Of a DNA stretch of 64,000 bases, positions 16,353 to 25,464 are shown in pieces (position 1 is the first letter of the stretch; every line of letters begins with the position of its first letter). The notes below the pieces were generated by a model. That model was not told the origin of the DNA. It did not search any database and saw only the letters and a list, made by a program, of their open reading frames with translations. The translations under genes were made by a program, and so were the position numbers. Source of the stretch: Pseudomonas fluorescens (GTDB lineage: Bacteria; Pseudomonadota; Gammaproteobacteria; Pseudomonadales; Pseudomonadaceae). The stretch is taken from assembly GCF_902498185.1 (NCBI RefSeq), contig NZ_CABVIX010000002.1, positions 186,001-250,000 of the forward strand, read 5' to 3'.

Positions 16353-17186
16353 ATGCAACACGACACTCATACCCACGGCATCGACATGTCTGCCCTGGGC
16401 CGCGACAAGCAGAGCCTGCGCCTGGCCGAAGAAACCGTCGCCATCGAAGTGCCTGGCCTGAGCCTGTACTACGGCGAGAAGCAGGCGCTGTTCGACGTCA
16501 GCATGAACATACCCAAGCAGCGCGTGACCGCCTTCATTGGCCCGTCCGGCTGCGGCAAGTCGACCCTGCTGCGGACCTTCAACCGCATGAACGACCTGGT
16601 CGATGGCTGCCGCGTCGATGGTGCGATCAACCTGTATGGCAACAACATCTACCGCAAGGGCGAAGACGTGGCCGAGCTGCGTCGCCGGGTGGGCATGGTG
16701 TTCCAGAAGCCCAACCCGTTCCCCAAGACCATCTACGAAAACGTGGTCTACGGCCTGCGCATCCAGGGCATCAACAAGAAGCGCGTGCTCGATGAAGCCG
16801 TGGAGTGGGCACTCAAGGGCGCGGCACTCTGGGACGAGGTCAAGGACCGTCTGCATGAGTCGGCGCTCGGTCTGTCCGGTGGCCAGCAGCAGCGTCTGGT
16901 GATCGCCCGCACCATCGCAGTGGAGCCCGAAGTGCTGCTGCTCGACGAACCCTGCTCGGCCCTCGACCCGATCTCGACCCTGAAGGTCGAAGAACTGATC
17001 TACGAGTTGAAATCCAAGTACACCATCGTCATCGTGACCCACAACATGCAGCAGGCGGCGCGAGTCTCGGACTACACCGCGTTCATGTACATGGGCAAAC
17101 TGATCGAATTCGGCGACACCGATACGCTGTTCACCAACCCGGCCAAGAAGCAGACCGAAGACTACATCACCGGTCGCTATGGCTAG
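16353..17186 (+). CDS. pstB: Phosphate ABC transporter ATPase
   Basis: The 277-residue ATP-binding subunit energises phosphate import. Walker A is GPSGCGKST near residue 64, the signature is LSGGQQQR near 175, and Walker B is [13 protein letters not shown] near 195, with the H-loop histidine in [10 protein letters not shown]. The ATG at 16353 gives the family N-terminus and is preceded by CGGAGTAAG. It lies downstream of the repeat-rich spacer within pstCAB-phoU. The N-terminal extension of about 30 residues before the ABC domain is typical in Pseudomonas. Confidence 0.96.
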   Translation: MQHDTHTHGIDMSALGRDKQSLRLAEETVAIEVPGLSLYYGEKQALFDVSMNIPKQRVTAFIGPSGCGKSTLLRTFNRMNDLVDGCRVDGAINLYGNNIYRKGEDVAELRRRVGMVFQKPNPFPKTIYENVVYGLRIQGINKKRVLDEAVEWALKGAALWDEVKDRLHESALGLSGGQQQRLVIARTIAVEPEVLLLDEPCSALDPISTLKVEELIYELKSKYTIVIVTHNMQQAARVSDYTAFMYMGKLIEFGDTDTLFTNPAKKQTEDYITGRYG

Positions 17187-17222
17187 CAGCAGCGGCGAGC
17201 ATTAAGCCGAAGAACGACACGG

Positions 17223-17257
17223 ACTACTTGAAGCTTGCGGCTTGAAGCTTGCAGCTT
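17223..17257. repeat. AAGCTTGCAGC repeat before phoU
   Basis: CTTGAAGCTTGCGGCTTGAA and the adjoining GCTTGCAGCTT match the right arm of the repeat between pstA and pstB. Only one arm is present here. Confidence 0.6.
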
Positions 17258-17274
17258 ATGTGCGGAGCGAAAGC

Positions 17275-18045
17275 ATGATCAACAAAGACAGCCTTACCCA
17301 TCACATCTCCCAGCAGTTCAACGCCGAGCTTGAAGAGGTGCGCAGCCACCTCCTGGCGATGGGTGGCCTGGTCGAGAAGCAGGTCAACGACGCGGTCACC
17401 GCGCTGATCGAGGCCGACTCGGGCCTGGCGCAGCAGGTGCGTGATGTCGATGAACAGATCAACCAGATGGAACGCAACATCGACGAGGAATGCGTGCGCA
17501 TTCTCGCCCGCCGCCAGCCAGCGGCCTCCGACCTGCGTCTGATCATCAGCATTTCCAAGTCGGTGATCGACCTGGAGCGCATTGGCGACGAGTCGACCAA
17601 GATCGCCCGCCGCGCCATCCAGCTCTGCGAAGAGGGCGAGTCGCCCCGTGGCTATGTCGAAGTGCGGCATATCGGCGACCAGGTACGCAACATGGTCCGC
17701 GACGCACTGGACGCGTTTGCCCGTTTCGATGCCGACCTGGCCCTGTCGGTGGCGCAGTACGACAAGACCATCGACCGCGAGTACAAGACTGCCCTGCGCG
17801 AGCTCGTGACCTACATGATGGAAGACCCGCGCTCGATCTCGCGGGTTCTCAGCGTGATCTGGGCGCTCCGCTCGCTGGAGCGTATCGGCGACCACGCGCG
17901 CAACATCTCGGAACTGGTGATCTACCTGGTGCGCGGTACGGACGTACGTCACCTGGGTCTCAAGCGCATGAAGGCCGAAGTTGAAGGAACTCGAGAAACT
18001 GCTGCCGAAATCGCTAATGTTCCGGCGTCTCCGGACGATAAATAG
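17275..18045 (+). CDS. phoU: Phosphate signalling protein PhoU
   Basis: The 256-residue all-helical protein has the duplicated three-helix PhoU bundle. The metal-binding motifs are DLERIGDESTKIARR near residue 98 and SLERIGDHARNISE near 200. PhoU couples the Pst transporter to PhoR so that the Pho regulon stays off when phosphate is plentiful. I chose the ATG at 17275, preceded by GCGGAGCGAAAG, since it starts the conserved MINKDSLTHHISQQF. It ends pstCAB-phoU and is followed by a strong terminator. Confidence 0.95.
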   Translation: MINKDSLTHHISQQFNAELEEVRSHLLAMGGLVEKQVNDAVTALIEADSGLAQQVRDVDEQINQMERNIDEECVRILARRQPAASDLRLIISISKSVIDLERIGDESTKIARRAIQLCEEGESPRGYVEVRHIGDQVRNMVRDALDAFARFDADLALSVAQYDKTIDREYKTALRELVTYMMEDPRSISRVLSVIWALRSLERIGDHARNISELVIYLVRGTDVRHLGLKRMKAEVEGTRETAAEIANVPASPDDK

Positions 18046-18066
18046 AGCTGCCCCCCGAGCATCGAC

Positions 18067-18089
18067 GCCCGGCCTTTGGCCGGGCTTTT
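18067..18089 (+). terminator. Intrinsic terminator of the pst-phoU operon
   Basis: GCCCGGCC, TTT loop, GGCCGGGC form an eight-base-pair GC stem followed by TTTT. It lies 21 bp after the phoU stop. Confidence 0.88.
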
Positions 18090-18125
18090 CGTTTGCGCTG
18101 CAGTCGGGATTCAAGAGGAATGGCG

Positions 18126-19004
18126 ATGAGTAGAGTCAATGTGCTGGTTGTGGATGATGCGCCCTTCATCCGTGACTTGGTGAAGAAGTGCTTGCGCAAT
18201 GCCTTCCCGGGCGTGGCGATCGAGGATGCGGTCAACGGCCGCAAGGCCCAGGCCCTGCTGTCTCGCGAAAGCTTCGACCTGGTGCTGTGCGACTGGGAAA
18301 TGCCAGAGATGTCCGGCCTTGAGCTGTTGACCTGGTGCCGCGAACAGCCCTCGATGAAAGCGCTGCAGTTCATCATGGTGACCAGCCGTGGCGACAAGGA
18401 GAACGTGGTGCAGGCCATCCAGGCCGGCGTTTCGGACTTCGTCGGCAAGCCGTTCACCAACGAGCAGCTGCTGACCAAGGTCAAGAAAGCCCTGACCCGT
18501 GTTGGCAAGCTCGACAGCCTGGTTGCACACGGCCCGGCGCGTGTGAACTCGGCTTTTGCCAACGACTCGCTCAATGCATTGACCGGCGGGCGTGCCGAAA
18601 CCGTCAAGGCAAGTCCGACCGTTGCGGCACCGCGCTCTGCGGGCAGGCCTGCGGCTGCGGCGCCAGCCGGCCGGGGGCAGGGACAACTGCGCTTGTCCAG
18701 TGGCACCCAGCCTTGCGTGATCAAGGCCCTGAGCCTCAAGGAAGCGCTGTTGGTGGTGCGTCGCGGCGAAGTGCTGCCCCAGGTGCTCGAAGGTGCCGTG
18801 CTGGATCTTGAGCAGGGCGAGCAAGCTGAAATCGCCCGGCTCAACGGTTACCTGCATGCGGTCGCCGCGCTCGAACCCAGGCCTGATAGCGACTGGTTGC
18901 AGCTGACCTTCAAGTTTGTCGATCAGGATGTGCAGAAGCTCGATTACCTGTCGCGCCTGATTGCCCGCGGCACTGCGCAGAAGCATTTCGTGCCCGGCGC
19001 GTAG
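18126..19004 (+). CDS. CheY-like response regulator with a degenerate PilZ-like C-terminal domain
   Basis: The 292-residue protein has a receiver domain (residues 1-120) with acidic pair DD at 10-11, phosphorylation aspartate in LVLCDWEMPEMSG near 55, conserved threonine in MVTSRGDKE and lysine in GKPFTNEQL. An alanine- and glycine-rich linker (about 155-185) leads to a C-terminal domain of about 100 residues. Its ALSLKEALLVVRRGEVLP and LTFKFVDQDVQKLDYLSRLI resemble a PilZ domain but lack clear c-di-GMP-binding arginines. AAGAGGAA precedes the ATG at 18126. No sensor kinase lies next to it. It sits between the Pho genes and an M23 peptidase, after a terminator, so it is transcribed on its own. 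Confidence 0.82.
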   Translation: MSRVNVLVVDDAPFIRDLVKKCLRNAFPGVAIEDAVNGRKAQALLSRESFDLVLCDWEMPEMSGLELLTWCREQPSMKALQFIMVTSRGDKENVVQAIQAGVSDFVGKPFTNEQLLTKVKKALTRVGKLDSLVAHGPARVNSAFANDSLNALTGGRAETVKASPTVAAPRSAGRPAAAAPAGRGQGQLRLSSGTQPCVIKALSLKEALLVVRRGEVLPQVLEGAVLDLEQGEQAEIARLNGYLHAVAALEPRPDSDWLQLTFKFVDQDVQKLDYLSRLIARGTAQKHFVPGA

Positions 19005-19099
19005 TCCAGGGTCCGCAAGCGCCGCCGATCACTTGCCGTCCTGGCAGGAAAATCGCCTGCTAGGCTTCGAAGGATCGAATCCGCCAGGCAGCCACGACC

Positions 19100-19744
19100 A
19101 TGCCAGCACCTGCGCTGCTGTTCTGTCTGTTGCTCATCGCCTCGGCGCCAAGCCTGGCCGTGACCATCTACAAGACCACAGACGCGCAGGGCGTGGTGAC
19201 CTATTCCGACAAGCCTGGCCCTGGCGCCAAGGCATTCTCCTTTCGCCCAGCGGTCCCAGGCGGGTCGGCCAAGCAGCCGCACGCGTTCCGTTATCGTTAC
19301 CCATGGCGCGGCGGGCCTTTCCGGCTGTCCCAAGGCCCGCTGGGCGGCTATAGCCATTTCACCCGCGAAGGGCGCTACGCAATGGACATCGCCATGCCCG
19401 AAGGCACTCCAATCATCGCGGCGCGTGGCGGGGTGGTGATCAAGACGGAGAACCTGCAGGCCGGGCGCGGCACGCACCCTTCAGGCAACTTCGTGAGAAT
19501 CCTGCACCCCGACGGCACCATGGGCGTGTACCTGCACCTGCTGCAGGGCTCGGTGGCGGTAGGTGAGGGCCAGCGCGTAGCGCAGGGGGAGTTGCTGGCG
19601 AGGTCGGGCAATACTGGCCGCAGCAGCGGGCCGCACCTGCATTTCGTGGTGCAGCGCGCTGTCGGACTGGCGATGGAGTCGATCCCGTACCAGTTCGAGC
19701 GGCCCCTGGCCCCATTGCCGGACTTTACCGCCGGCAATCCATGA
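19100..19744 (+). CDS. Exported M23-family metallopeptidase with N-terminal DUF4124
   Basis: The 214-residue protein has a signal peptide (residues 1-20) and a short DUF4124 segment (VTIYKTTDAQGVVTYSDKPG). A LytM/M23 domain runs from about residue 85. Zinc ligands appear in HFTREGRYAMDIAMPEGTP (H and D) and in SGPHLHFVVQ (HLH motif), so the active site is intact. Such proteins cut peptidoglycan cross-links or activate amidases in the periplasm. The gene converges on the CNNM/CorC gene, with a palindrome between them. Confidence 0.88.
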   Translation: MPAPALLFCLLLIASAPSLAVTIYKTTDAQGVVTYSDKPGPGAKAFSFRPAVPGGSAKQPHAFRYRYPWRGGPFRLSQGPLGGYSHFTREGRYAMDIAMPEGTPIIAARGGVVIKTENLQAGRGTHPSGNFVRILHPDGTMGVYLHLLQGSVAVGEGQRVAQGELLARSGNTGRSSGPHLHFVVQRAVGLAMESIPYQFERPLAPLPDFTAGNP

Positions 19745-19747
19745 CAT

Positions 19748-19792
19748 CTGCAGGAGCGGCGGTTCGGTGCCCCGACTAGCCTGCTCCTGCAG
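19748..19792. repeat. REP-like palindrome between convergent genes
   Basis: CTGCAGGAGC (19748-19757) and GCTCCTGCAG (19783-19792) form a ten-base-pair perfect stem with a 25-base loop. It resembles the short GC-rich intergenic palindromes dispersed in P. putida genomes and may act as a bidirectional terminator. Confidence 0.5.
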
Positions 19793-19802
19793 GTCCAGCC
19801 GA

Positions 19803-21143
19803 TCAGTCGAGCTTGAGCACCTTGGCCAGTACGATCTTCGGTCCTTTCATCTTCTTGATGATGATGCGCAAACCTTCGACCTCCAGCACTTCCTCCTCCT
19901 CGGGCACGCGCTTGAGCGTCTCGTACACCAGGCCTGCGAGGGTTTCTGCCTCGATATGGTCCAGGTCCAGGCCCAGCAGGCGCTCGACCTTGAACAATGG
20001 CGTGTCGCCCCGCACCAGCAGCTTGCCCGGCTGGTAGGCCAGGATGCCGCGCTCGGCCTTGCGATGTTCGTCCTGGATGTCCCCCACCAGCACTTCGAGC
20101 ACGTCTTCCATGGTCAGGTAGCCGATGACCTTGCCGTCGGCTTCCTCGACCAGCACGAAGTGAGCGCCGCCCTTGCGGAACTGCTCAAGCAGCTGCGACA
20201 GCGGCATGTGCCGGGACACGCGCTCAAGCGGGCGAATGAGCTCGGCCAGGTCGAGGGTCTGTGGAGCATGATCGGGCTCGGCCAGCTCCAGCAGCAGATC
20301 CTTGATGTGCAACAGACCTGTGTATTCGCCCCGTACGTTGTCGAACACCGGGTAACGGCTGAACTTGTGCCGACGGAACATCGCGAGGATTTCCTTGAGC
20401 GGCGCATGAGCGTCCAGGCTGATCATGTCCTCGCGGGAGTTTGCCCAGTCGACCACCTCGAGCTCACCCATCTCGACGGCCGAGGCGAGCACGCGCATGC
20501 CTTGGTCGCTCGGGTCCTGGCCACGGCTCGAATGCAGGATCAGCTTGAGCTCATCCCGGCTGTAGTGATGCTCGTGGTGGGGGCCCGGCTCGCCTTGGCC
20601 GGCAACACGCAGGATGGCGTTGGCGCTGGCGTTGAGCAGGTAGATGGCCGGGTACATTGCCCAGTAGAACAGGTACAGCGGCACGGCCGTCCACAGTGAA
20701 AGCAGCTCGGGCTTGCGAATCGCCCATGACTTGGGCGCCAGCTCACCGACCACGATGTGCAGGTATGAGATCACGAAGAACGCGGTAAAGAACGAGACGC
20801 CCTTGATCACTTCCGGGGAATCCACACCCAACGCTGCGAGCAGCGGCTCGAGCAGGTGGGCAAAGGCCGGCTCGCCGACCCAGCCCAGGCCCAGGGAGGC
20901 GAGGGTGATACCCAGCTGGCAGGCCGAGAGGTAGGCGTCGAGCTGGTTGTGGACCTTGCGCAGGATGCTGCCGCGCCAGCCATGCAGCTCGGCGATCGAG
21001 TCCACCCGGGTCGAGCGGAGCTTGACCATGGCAAACTCGGCCGCAACGAAGAATCCGTTGAGGAGCACGAGGAGAAGTGCAAAAAGGATCATGCCGAAAT
21101 CGGCAAAAAGCGAGGAGAAGCTGATACCAGGGGAAGGGTCCAT
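19803..21143 (-). CDS. CNNM/CorC (HlyC)-family membrane protein with paired CBS domains
   Basis: The 446-residue protein has an N-terminal DUF21 membrane domain (about residues 15-190, four hydrophobic helices, with LNGFFVAAEFAMVKLRSTR). A pair of CBS domains (about 225-345) and a C-terminal CorC_HlyC domain (about 360-440) follow. The family is annotated as hemolysin-like but includes magnesium/cobalt efflux proteins, and inner-membrane metal transport or its regulation is the better inference. It follows phoR on the same strand after 113 bp and could be expressed with phoBR by read-through. Confidence 0.88.
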   Translation of the reverse strand: MDPSPGISFSSLFADFGMILFALLLVLLNGFFVAAEFAMVKLRSTRVDSIAELHGWRGSILRKVHNQLDAYLSACQLGITLASLGLGWVGEPAFAHLLEPLLAALGVDSPEVIKGVSFFTAFFVISYLHIVVGELAPKSWAIRKPELLSLWTAVPLYLFYWAMYPAIYLLNASANAILRVAGQGEPGPHHEHHYSRDELKLILHSSRGQDPSDQGMRVLASAVEMGELEVVDWANSREDMISLDAHAPLKEILAMFRRHKFSRYPVFDNVRGEYTGLLHIKDLLLELAEPDHAPQTLDLAELIRPLERVSRHMPLSQLLEQFRKGGAHFVLVEEADGKVIGYLTMEDVLEVLVGDIQDEHRKAERGILAYQPGKLLVRGDTPLFKVERLLGLDLDHIEAETLAGLVYETLKRVPEEEEVLEVEGLRIIIKKMKGPKIVLAKVLKLD

Positions 21144-21256
21144 GATGGAGTTTTACGGGGTCCGTCTTCAGGAAAAGGGAAAAAAGCGGTGCCAGCATTC
21201 GCTGGCACAAGAGCGCCAATGTAGCGGCTGGCGCCGCAATTGCAAAGGGCTGTGGA

Positions 21257-22567
21257 TCAGGCGGTATTGCCGACAGCAATCTGCACGGGCGCGAAGTGGC
21301 AGGTAAAGGTGCTGCCATGGCCGGGCACGCTGCTGATCTCCAGGCGCGCGCGGTGGCGCAGCAGCACATGCTTGACGATCGCCAGGCCCAGGCCCGTGCC
21401 GCCGGTATTGGAGGCGCGGCTCGAATCGACCCGGTAGAAACGCTCGGTAAGACGCGACAAGTGCTTGGCGTCTATACCCATGCCCGAATCCTGCACGCTC
21501 AGGTGAGCGCCCTGGCCGTCGGTCCACCAGCGGATATGGATCTGCCCTTCGTCCTGGGTGTACTTCACAGCGTTGAAGACCAGGTTCGAGAACGCACTGC
21601 GAAGCTCAGCCTCGCTGCCCTTCAGGCGTACGCCTGGTTCGGCGTCCAGGGTAATTCGCTGGTTGCGTTGCCCGGAGAGGGCCTGAGCATCGCTTTTTAC
21701 CGACTGCAGCAGCGCATCGATGTCCACGGGCTGGTTGTCGGAGGGGTAGTCGGTGGCTTCGAGCTTGGCCAGCAGCAGCAGGTCGTTGAGCAACGTCTGC
21801 ATGCGGTCACCTTGCTGGTGCATCTGCTGCAGTGCCCGGACCCAACGCGGATTGACCGCTTCGACGTTGTCGAGCAGGGTTTCCAGGTAGCCGGCGATCA
21901 CCGTCAGCGGGGTGCGCAGCTCATGGGACACGTTGGCGACGAAATCCTTGCGCATCTGCTCGAGCTGGTGGATGCGGGTCACGTCACGCACCAGCATCAG
22001 GTGTTCGTTATTGCCGTAGCGGGTTATATGCAGTTGCACCCGCAGGCGGTCGTTGATCGGCGACGGGATTTCCAGGGGCTCGACATAGTTTTCCTGCTCG
22101 AAATATTCCTTGAAGCGGGGGTGGCGCACCAGGTTGGTTACGGGCTGGCCGCCATCCTGCGGAGTCTTCAGGCCCAGCAGGGTTTCCGCGGCGCGGTTCC
22201 ACCATTCAAGGTTGCCGTCGCTGTCGAGCATGATCACTGCATCGCGCAGGGCCGCGGTAGATTCCTGCACCCGGTCGATCACAGCCTGCAGGCGCCCACG
22301 CACGCGTTGGTCGCGGCGCTGCAGGTGGTAGATGCCGTCGAACACTTCGCCCCATAGGCCGTAGCCGTCAGGCGGAGCCTGGTCGGGCTTGTGATGGCGC
22401 AGCCATTCATGCAGGCGCAGCAGCTGCTTGAGTGTCCAGCCCAGGTAGAGCGCCAGGCCCACGGCCAGGCTCCAGCCATAATGGCCAGTGACCAGCCCAC
22501 CCAGCAAGCAGACAGTGATCAGCAGCAGCATGTGACGAATCAGGGTCGCGTGCCAGTTCTGGTTCAA
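21257..22567 (-). CDS. phoR: Phosphate regulon sensor histidine kinase
   Basis: The 436-residue inner-membrane kinase has two N-terminal helices (residues about 8-45), a charged linker and a PAS domain (about 95-190). The HisKA motif FVANVSHELRTPLTVIAGYL carries the phosphorylated histidine near residue 210. An HATPase domain follows with the N-box NLVFNAVKYT, the G1 box DSGMGIDAKHL and the GGTGLGLAIVKHV region. It phosphorylates PhoB when phosphate is scarce and is held off by PhoU/Pst. It lies 48 bp downstream of phoB. Confidence 0.95.
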   Translation of the reverse strand: MNQNWHATLIRHMLLLITVCLLGGLVTGHYGWSLAVGLALYLGWTLKQLLRLHEWLRHHKPDQAPPDGYGLWGEVFDGIYHLQRRDQRVRGRLQAVIDRVQESTAALRDAVIMLDSDGNLEWWNRAAETLLGLKTPQDGGQPVTNLVRHPRFKEYFEQENYVEPLEIPSPINDRLRVQLHITRYGNNEHLMLVRDVTRIHQLEQMRKDFVANVSHELRTPLTVIAGYLETLLDNVEAVNPRWVRALQQMHQQGDRMQTLLNDLLLLAKLEATDYPSDNQPVDIDALLQSVKSDAQALSGQRNQRITLDAEPGVRLKGSEAELRSAFSNLVFNAVKYTQDEGQIHIRWWTDGQGAHLSVQDSGMGIDAKHLSRLTERFYRVDSSRASNTGGTGLGLAIVKHVLLRHRARLEISSVPGHGSTFTCHFAPVQIAVGNTA

Positions 22568-22615
22568 TTTACGGTCCTTGTACAGCGGCTTGCAGCGTAT
22601 CGCTCGCGGCTATGA

Positions 22616-23305
22616 TCAGCTCTTGGTCGAAAAACGGTAGCCCGTGCCCCGGACGGTTTGTACCAGATTCTCGTAGGTCTCACCCAATGCCTTGCGCAGA
22701 CGGCGGATATGCACGTCCACCGTACGCTCCTCGACATACACGTTGCCGCCCCAGACCTGGTCGAGCAGCTGCCCACGGGTGTAGGCCCGTTCCTGGTGGG
22801 TCATGAAAAACTGCAGCAGACGGTATTCGGTAGGTCCCATCTCGGCCGGCTTGCCGTCGATGGTCACGCGGTGGCTGATGGGGTCGAGCAGCAGGCCACC
22901 CACCTCGATCGGCGCTTCGGTGTCGCTCGGGCCCGCGCGGCGCAGCACCGCCTTGAGCCGGGCCACCAGCTCGCGGGGCGAGAACGGCTTGGTGATGTAG
23001 TCGTCGGCGCCGACTTCCAGGCCCTGGATCTTGTTGTCTTCCTCGCCCTTGGCAGTGAGCATGATGATCGGAATATCACCGGTCAGCTCATCGCGCTTCA
23101 AGCGTCGGGCCAGCTCGATGCCCGAGGTGCCCGGGAGCATCCAGTCGAGCAGGATCAGGTCAGGCTTGCGGTCGACAATGATAGCGTGGGCCTGTTGCGA
23201 GTTCTCAGCTTCCAGGCAGTCATAGCCGGCCATTTCCAATGCAACGGCGATCATCTCGCGAATGGGCGCTTCGTCGTCAACGATCAGAATGTTCCTGCCT
23301 ACCAT
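22616..23305 (-). CDS. phoB: Phosphate regulon response regulator
   Basis: The 229-residue OmpR/PhoB-type regulator has a receiver domain at residues 1-120, with acidic residues in VDDEAPIRE, phospho-aspartate in [13 protein letters not shown] near 54 and lysine in [14 protein letters not shown]-terminal winged helix (130-229) includes [20 protein letters not shown]. It binds Pho boxes, three of which I can see in this window: before pstS, pstC and phoB itself. It is the first gene of phoBR. Confidence 0.97.
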   Translation of the reverse strand: MVGRNILIVDDEAPIREMIAVALEMAGYDCLEAENSQQAHAIIVDRKPDLILLDWMLPGTSGIELARRLKRDELTGDIPIIMLTAKGEEDNKIQGLEVGADDYITKPFSPRELVARLKAVLRRAGPSDTEAPIEVGGLLLDPISHRVTIDGKPAEMGPTEYRLLQFFMTHQERAYTRGQLLDQVWGGNVYVEERTVDVHIRRLRKALGETYENLVQTVRGTGYRFSTKS

Positions 23306-23359
23306 GCTCGATACCTCTCCTGGGATCTGGGTCTTTGGCCCGCATTAGATAACGGAATT

Positions 23360-23377
23360 ATTGCAGTCGTGTGACAT
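23360..23377 (-). promoter_or_regulatory. Pho box of phoBR
   Basis: On the reverse strand ATGTCACACGACTGCAAT fits two TGTCA-like repeats with 11-bp spacing. It is followed seven bases later by TTATCT as a -10 candidate. This predicts autoregulation of phoBR, as in other proteobacteria. Confidence 0.65.
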
Positions 23378-23454
23378 GTAGGGGAATGCGTAGCAACACC
23401 TGGTTACTGAGCTAGGCTTGAGAATCCCATCCCCCAAGAAAAACGGTGAATCCA

Positions 23455-23826
23455 ATGACTCGAAATTCGCTGACCTCGATGGCGCTTCTGGCGGTGTTGG
23501 CATCACCGGGGGTCGCCTTTGCCCAACATGCCGAGGAGAAGAACGGGGTATGGGTCGATGATGCGGACATGACCTTGTACACCTTCGACAAGGACACCGA
23601 GAACAAGTCGGCGTGCAACGGTGAATGCGCCAAGAACTGGCCACCGTTGCTGGTCAAGCCGGGTGACGAGGCCGCCAAGGGCAAGTGGACTCAGGTACGG
23701 CGCGACGACGGTGCGATGCAGTGGGCGTATGCTGGCAAGCCGCTGTATACCTTCATCAAGGACAAGAAGGCGGGCGACACGACAGGCGACGGCATGAAGG
23801 ATGTATGGCACCTGGCCAAGCCATGA
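23455..23826 (+). CDS. Exported COG4315-type repeat protein
   Basis: The 123-residue protein has a signal peptide ending AFAQ near residue 24. Two copies of the COG4315 'secreted repeat' follow: NGVWVDDADMTLYTFDKD with CNGECAKNWPPL, then WAYAGKPLYTFIKDKKAGD. The family is common in bacteria and has no established function. The ATG at 23455 has GGTGA five bases upstream; a GTG at 23446 is possible. It is divergent from phoB across 149 bp holding the phoBR Pho box. Confidence 0.82.
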   Translation: MTRNSLTSMALLAVLASPGVAFAQHAEEKNGVWVDDADMTLYTFDKDTENKSACNGECAKNWPPLLVKPGDEAAKGKWTQVRRDDGAMQWAYAGKPLYTFIKDKKAGDTTGDGMKDVWHLAKP

Positions 23827-23837
23827 GTTGAGGATTC

Positions 23838-23859
23838 TGGGGGGCGGTGCGCCCCCCAG
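23838..23859. terminator. Strong palindrome between convergent COG4315 and ubiA genes
   Basis: CTGGGGGGCG, GTG loop, CGCCCCCCAG form a ten-base-pair stem, nearly all G-C. It lies between two convergent stop codons and can act on either transcript, although no T tract follows. Confidence 0.6.
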
Positions 23860-23862
23860 CAT

Positions 23863-24753
23863 TCAACTAAACGCGTAGTCGAGCACTACCCCGGCAAAAA
23901 TCAGCAATCCCGCCCAGTGGTTGTGCAGGAACGCCTTGAAGCACGACTCCCGGTCCAACCCGCGCGTCGACCAGAACTCCCACGCAAAGCATGCGGCCGC
24001 TGCCAGCAACCCCAGGTGGAACCACCCGCCCAGCTCGAACTGGCTGCCCGCCAGCAGCAGGCACCCCAGCGAGAGCATCTGCAAGCTGAGAATGATGACT
24101 CGGTCGGCCTCGCCAAACAGGATCGCCGTGGATTTCACGCCGATCTTGAGGTCGTCATCGCGGTCGACCATCGCGTAATAGGTATCGTAACCCACTGTCC
24201 ACAGCAAGTTGGCGATGTACAGCAGCCAGGCGCTGGCTGGCAGTTCGCCGCCCGCCGCCGTGAACGCCATGGGGATTCCCCACGAATACGCGGCGCCCAG
24301 CACCACCTGCGGGTAGTAGGTGTAGCGCTTCATGAACGGGTAGCAAGCAGCCAGCGCCACGGCGCCGAACGACAGCAATACCGTCCGGCTATTGGTACAC
24401 AGCACCAGCAGGAAGCTCATTCCCAACAGTATCGCGAACAGCACCAGCGCCTCGCGCGGCTTGATCCGGCCACTTGCCAGGGGCCGGTCGGCGGTGCGCT
24501 TGACGTGGCCGTCGACCTTGCGGTCGGCGAAGTCATTGATGGCGCAGCCCGCGGCGCGCATCAGCACCACGCCGAGGCCGAAGATCAGCACGTTGGCCAG
24601 GGTTGGCGAGCCGCCAGCGGCGATCCACACTGCCGACAGGGTCGGCCACAGCAGCAGGTAGATGCCGATCGGGCGGTCCATCCGGCTCAGCTGGATGAAG
24701 TCCCAGGCACGGGGATGCAGGCGGTTGAGCGACTTGAGCAGTTGCACGTACAT
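23863..24753 (-). CDS. ubiA: 4-hydroxybenzoate octaprenyl/nonaprenyltransferase
   Basis: The 296-residue inner-membrane prenyltransferase attaches the polyprenyl tail to 4-hydroxybenzoate in ubiquinone synthesis. The first aspartate-rich motif is in [19 protein letters not shown] near residue 72. The second is in [20 protein letters not shown] near 195. About eight hydrophobic helices are visible. Its ATG overlaps the ubiC stop in an ATGA junction, so the enzyme that makes the substrate and the one that uses it are translationally coupled. Confidence 0.95.
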   Translation of the reverse strand: MYVQLLKSLNRLHPRAWDFIQLSRMDRPIGIYLLLWPTLSAVWIAAGGSPTLANVLIFGLGVVLMRAAGCAINDFADRKVDGHVKRTADRPLASGRIKPREALVLFAILLGMSFLLVLCTNSRTVLLSFGAVALAACYPFMKRYTYYPQVVLGAAYSWGIPMAFTAAGGELPASAWLLYIANLLWTVGYDTYYAMVDRDDDLKIGVKSTAILFGEADRVIILSLQMLSLGCLLLAGSQFELGGWFHLGLLAAAACFAWEFWSTRGLDRESCFKAFLHNHWAGLLIFAGVVLDYAFS

Positions 24754-25313
24754 CAGCGAGTCTCCGGCAGAGACGCCGCCTGCCACAGGGCCGGCAGGAA
24801 CACCTCTGCCACCAGCAGGCTCAACCCTTCGCGCTCGAAGCGCGAGCGCCGGCCCCAGAGCCCTTCGCAGTACGCATCGGCCGGCAGCCAGGGCTGTGGA
24901 TAACTGCACACCTCGAGGGGATGGCGGGTAAAGGCCTGGTCGCAGAACAGCAGCTCGCCCAACGACCGGCTGCCCAGGGCCTCGAGGTCCAGGCCGCCGC
25001 GCAACAGAGCACTACGGGCCGCCACGCTACGGGCGAAGACCCACGGCTGGCCATGGCCACGCAGGTACACTTCGCGTACCCAGCCTTCCTCGCCTGGTGG
25101 CAGGCCGAGCGCCAGGCACTCGTCATCACGCAGCGGCTGCCAGCCCTCGCAAAGCGGGGTAACCGAGAAATGATCATTGGACAGGCGCGTCAGGCGGCGG
25201 GTCAGGGAGCCCTCGTCGAACAGCCAGTCGAGGGTCGGCTGGTCGACGTCGGCAGCCAGCTGCGAATACGGCAGCCACGCGACAGCGGCTGCTTGCGGGG
25301 TTTCGTACGGCAC
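24753..25313 (-). CDS. ubiC: Chorismate pyruvate-lyase
   Basis: The 186-residue cytoplasmic enzyme converts chorismate to 4-hydroxybenzoate and pyruvate. The core [19 protein letters not shown] and [20 protein letters not shown] match the UbiC fold, including the arginines that bind chorismate; LGELLFCD follows. I chose the GTG at 25313, which gives the family's length; an in-frame ATG lies 171 bp farther upstream. The stop overlaps the ubiA start. One perfect DnaA box lies inside the gene. Confidence 0.92.
   Translation of the reverse strand: MPYETPQAAAVAWLPYSQLAADVDQPTLDWLFDEGSLTRRLTRLSNDHFSVTPLCEGWQPLRDDECLALGLPPGEEGWVREVYLRGHGQPWVFARSVAARSALLRGGLDLEALGSRSLGELLFCDQAFTRHPLEVCSYPQPWLPADAYCEGLWGRRSRFEREGLSLLVAEVFLPALWQAASLPETR
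24895..24903 (-). other. Perfect DnaA box inside ubiC
   Basis: TGTGGATAA matches the complement of TTATCCACA exactly. It is the only perfect copy I noticed outside the MocR gene. Confidence 0.4.
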
Positions 25314-25464
25314 GTTAGGTATGCTGTTACAGGCCAGAGAGGCGGCGAGCTTAGCATGTTGCCTCGACTGCTTGCATACTGGGGGCAGGGTCAGTACAAA
25401 GCCCAGGTGATGGCCCCCCGGTAGAGCGGCCACGCCCAAGCCTGAGTCGTTCGAGGAATCTGTG

